Positions 61,987 through 64,000 of a DNA stretch of 64,000 nt are shown piece after piece; within the stretch, counting starts at the first letter, position 1, and the number at the start of each line of letters is the position of its first letter. The stretch covers positions 213,160 through 277,159 of the forward strand of contig NZ_VFWZ01000011.1 of assembly GCF_006443095.1 (NCBI RefSeq), given 5' to 3'. This stretch comes from Aquimarina algicola. Lineage in GTDB: Bacteria > Bacteroidota > Bacteroidia > Flavobacteriales > Flavobacteriaceae. The notes beneath the pieces are model-generated. The model was not told the origin of the DNA. It was given only the letters and a program-made list of their open reading frames with translations, and made no database searches. Position numbers and translations under genes: made by a program.

Positions 61987-62450
61987 TATCTTTTTTCAAT
62001 CTATTGAGTTAATGACTTCGCTTGACACAGAAAGTGACACTATTTCTATTTCTTGTTTTCATAAAAATTATATATTCCCTTCTTCACGAAGGTCAACGCT
62101 GAGTCATATTATTGAAGTATTACAATAAATTGAATTCGGATCTTAATGTATTCAGACAAATATAAAAAACTTAATATCTCTAAAGCTTAAATAAAAACAA
62201 AATTATTAACCGCATTATAACAGCTCACTACCGCAAAAACAAAGATTGTCAGAACTACGTTATTAACATAAAAAAGTAGTACGCATTTTCATTTTTTCAA
62301 CGATTTTACCAAAAAAGAAAAAAAACAGTAAAACTATTATTTTATAGCTTATATTTGTAGGATTAATAAAAAAATAGATCTTATATCGATTTTTTTTTAC
62401 AAAAAAGTACAAATTACGTGTTATGCACGCACAGTAAATAATAAAAAAAT
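61987..62450. other. Divergent non-coding region of about 460 bases
   Basis: The gap between the minus-strand dehydrogenase and the plus-strand acyl-CoA dehydrogenase. It is AT-rich, with no protein-like frame, tRNA or strong hairpin. TATATTTG at 62350-62357 matches the -7 consensus for the acyl-CoA dehydrogenase, 93 bases before its ATG; no -33 TTG was found at the right distance. Confidence 0.5.
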
Positions 62451-63593
62451 ATGGACTTTAAATTATCTGAAGAACAATTAATGATACGAGACGCTGCTCG
62501 TGATTTTGCAAAAACTGAATTATTACCTGGAGTTATCGAAAGAGATAATAAGCAAGAATTCCCTGAGAAAGAGGTAAAAAAAATGGGAGAACTTGGTTTC
62601 TTAGGCATGATGGCTTCTCCTGAATATGGAGGAGGCGGAATGGATACTCTTTCTTATGTATTGGTAATGGAAGAATTATCAAAAATAGATGCTTCTTCTT
62701 CTGTAATTGTATCCGTAAATAATTCTTTGGTATGTTGGGGTCTAGATACATATGGCACACCTGAACAAAAAGAAAAATATCTTACAAAATTAACCACAGG
62801 AGAGTCTATTGGAGCTTTCTGTTTATCTGAACCGGAAGCAGGTAGTGATGCGACTTCGCAAAAGACTACTGCAATTGACAAAGGTGACCATTATATTCTA
62901 AATGGAACTAAAAACTGGATCACTAATGGAGGAACCGCAGATTACTATCTTGTAATTGCACAGACCGATAGAGAAAAAAAACATCGTGGAATCAACGCTT
63001 TTATCGTTGAAAAAGGATGGGAAGGTTTTGAGATAGGCCCTAAAGAAGACAAATTAGGAATACGTGGTAGTGATACTCACTCACTTATTTTTAATGACGT
63101 CAAAGTTCCTAAAGAGAATCGTATTGGTGAAGATGGTTTTGGTTTTAAATTTGCCATGAAAACCCTTGCCGGTGGTCGTATAGGTATAGCTGCTCAAGCA
63201 CTTGGTATTGCAGCAGGCGCATATGAACTAGCTAAAGAATATTCTAAAGTTCGTAAAGCATTTGGAACAGAGATTATGAATCATCAGGCCATTGCTTTTA
63301 AATTAGCTGATATGCACACCAAAATTGAAGCTGCAAGAATGCTCGTATACAAATCTGCATTAGATAAAGATAACAATGAAAGCTATGATCTGTCTGGAGC
63401 AATGGCAAAACTTTATGCTTCAGAAGTAGCAATGGAAGTGGCTGTAGAAGCTGTACAAGTTCATGGTGGTAATGGGTTTGTAAAAGAATATCATGTAGAA
63501 AGATTAATGAGAGATGCAAAAATTACTCAAATCTATGAAGGAACAAGTGAAATCCAAAAAATTGTGATCTCCAGAAGTATTTTGAAAGATTAA
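62451..63593 (+). CDS. Acyl-CoA dehydrogenase
   Basis: A 380-residue flavoenzyme. The N-terminal helix domain starts with DFKLSEEQLMIRDAARDFA. GAFCLSEPEAGSDATSQKT is the FAD-contacting middle strand, and the catalytic Glu is about residue 363 in IYEGTSEIQ. GRIGIAAQALGIAAGAYELA and VQVHGGNGFVKEYHVERL are also typical, matching short-chain (butyryl-CoA-like) members. It takes the first step of fatty acid or branched amino acid beta-oxidation. A terminator follows directly. Confidence 0.96.
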   Translation: MDFKLSEEQLMIRDAARDFAKTELLPGVIERDNKQEFPEKEVKKMGELGFLGMMASPEYGGGGMDTLSYVLVMEELSKIDASSSVIVSVNNSLVCWGLDTYGTPEQKEKYLTKLTTGESIGAFCLSEPEAGSDATSQKTTAIDKGDHYILNGTKNWITNGGTADYYLVIAQTDREKKHRGINAFIVEKGWEGFEIGPKEDKLGIRGSDTHSLIFNDVKVPKENRIGEDGFGFKFAMKTLAGGRIGIAAQALGIAAGAYELAKEYSKVRKAFGTEIMNHQAIAFKLADMHTKIEAARMLVYKSALDKDNNESYDLSGAMAKLYASEVAMEVAVEAVQVHGGNGFVKEYHVERLMRDAKITQIYEGTSEIQKIVISRSILKD

Positions 63594-63614
63594 GAAAATT
63601 GAACTTAATATTTG

Positions 63615-63645
63615 AAAAGCTGCCTATATAAAGGCAGCTTTTTTT
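63615..63645 (+). terminator. Terminator of acyl-CoA dehydrogenase
   Basis: AAAAGCTGCC (63615-63624) and GGCAGCTTTT (63633-63642) with an 8-base loop and a T run. Confidence 0.9.
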
Positions 63646-63877
63646 ATTAGTATTATATATAAAATAATCATTATAGATAGCACTCGCTCGGTAGTATAAA
63701 ATATTTTAAAAATAAATCAAATTCATCACAGACCATTATCTTGTCGATACGCATGGTATTGATAATACGTAATTACATGCGCCAAATGAATCTTCTTTAA
63801 TATCTATTTTATTCAGGCTTTGCTATCAGTGTCATAAAATCAACTTTATCATCTTCTAACAAAAATGTATAAACTAA

Positions 63878-63911
63878 AAAAAACCCTTCATTTTAAGTAA
63901 TGAAGGGTTTT
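63878..63911 (-). terminator. Terminator of the rRNA operon
   Basis: AAAACCCTTCATT (63880-63892) and AATGAAGGGTTTT (63899-63911) are perfect 13-bp arms; the plus-strand A run to the left gives the T tail for minus-strand transcription. It lies a few bases past the 5S rRNA 3' end. Confidence 0.9.
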
Positions 63912-63917
63912 GAAGAA

Positions 63918-64000
63918 GGCGGCGACCTACTCTCCCACGATTGTAGTACCATTGGCGCTAACGGGCTTAACTACTCTGTTCGGAATGGTAAGAGGTGAGC
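63918..64000 (-). rRNA. rrf: 5S ribosomal RNA, 3' part (continues beyond the window)
   Basis: On the minus strand the sequence contains CATTCCGAACAGAGTAGTTA and GGGAGAGTAGGTCGCCGCC, the conserved B-C loop and 3' end of 5S rRNA. About 83 bases are present. The strand and the terminator beside it show an rRNA operon transcribed towards the left from outside the window. The exact 3' end is uncertain by a few bases. Confidence 0.93.

Larger units (their letters stand above)
63594..63917. other. Intergenic region between acyl-CoA dehydrogenase and 5S rRNA
   Basis: It contains two terminators, one for each neighbour, and about 230 bases with no recognised feature. No tRNA or open frame of interest was found. 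Confidence 0.5.

Noticed and set aside
1..64000. CRISPR arrays, insertion sequences, prophage or toxin-antitoxin modules
   Set aside because: No regularly spaced repeats, transposase, integrase, or recognisable toxin genes were seen on either strand.

Overview
The window looks like chromosomal DNA of a marine, gliding member of the Flavobacteriaceae (Bacteroidota), perhaps close to Aquimarina; that genus is a guess. Support comes from the strong AT bias, gliding lipoprotein GldJ, type IX secretion (T9SS) protein PorV, a SusC/SusD pair, a Glu/Leu/Phe/Val dehydrogenase, PafA-type phosphatase, DUF1501/DUF1800 pair, promoter elements of the Bacteroidota TAnnTTTG type, and small Gly-Gly leader peptides typical of the phylum.

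Layout. 1-2942: end of an unidentified gene, two paralogous membrane proteins, a methyltransferase and a TIGR01777 epimerase. 3069-6162: DUF1501/DUF1800 pair with a predicted Tat signal and a T9SS-like tail. 6723-7855: ECF sigma factor with two small Cys-rich putative anti-sigma proteins. 7844-14772: UbiA-like protein, glycine dehydrogenase gcvP, a frameshifted group III truncated haemoglobin missed by simple ORF calling, a KAS III enzyme, a small methyltransferase and a glycosyltransferase. 14865-17793: TetR regulator, SDR and CMD enzymes with two identical 14-bp operators, then an amine-oxidase-like flavoprotein. 18087: an unflagged 49-residue Gly-Gly leader peptide. 18352-21607: PafA and an MlaE/MlaF lipid-transport pair.

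21697-29381 is an accessory-looking stretch: about a dozen small, unrelated genes all on the + strand (possible SUKH protein, broken Cys-rich gene, double GNAT, cupin, RidA, lipoprotein, HxlR plus flavodoxin-like reductase, membrane proteins). 29635-31867: a dicarboxylate symporter, then two tandem Cys-rich Gly-Gly leader peptides, each followed by a related long hairpin. 31995-36740: an operon of SprT-like, lipoprotein, mannose-1-phosphate guanylyltransferase and DUF389 genes, and a DUF4349 lipoprotein. 36877-39825: a membrane protein with a probable non-ATG start, a lipoprotein and a class C beta-lactamase-like hydrolase. 39945-44794: SusD/SusC.

45052-55618 is mostly core: SDR, M28 peptidase, pyruvate dehydrogenase E2 and E1-alpha, cytidine deaminase, porV, gldJ, murF, DUF983. 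The sortase gene porU, expected between porV and gldJ, is not there. 55821-64000: tRNA-Val, folC, tonB-exbD-exbB, nhaB, glutamate-type dehydrogenase, acyl-CoA dehydrogenase, and the 3' part of a 5S rRNA gene with its terminator, so a ribosomal RNA operon lies to the right on the minus strand.

No CRISPR array, complete insertion sequence, integrase or phage module was seen. The best candidates for undescribed biology are the three Gly-Gly leader peptides (18087, 31209, 31631) with their hairpin elements.
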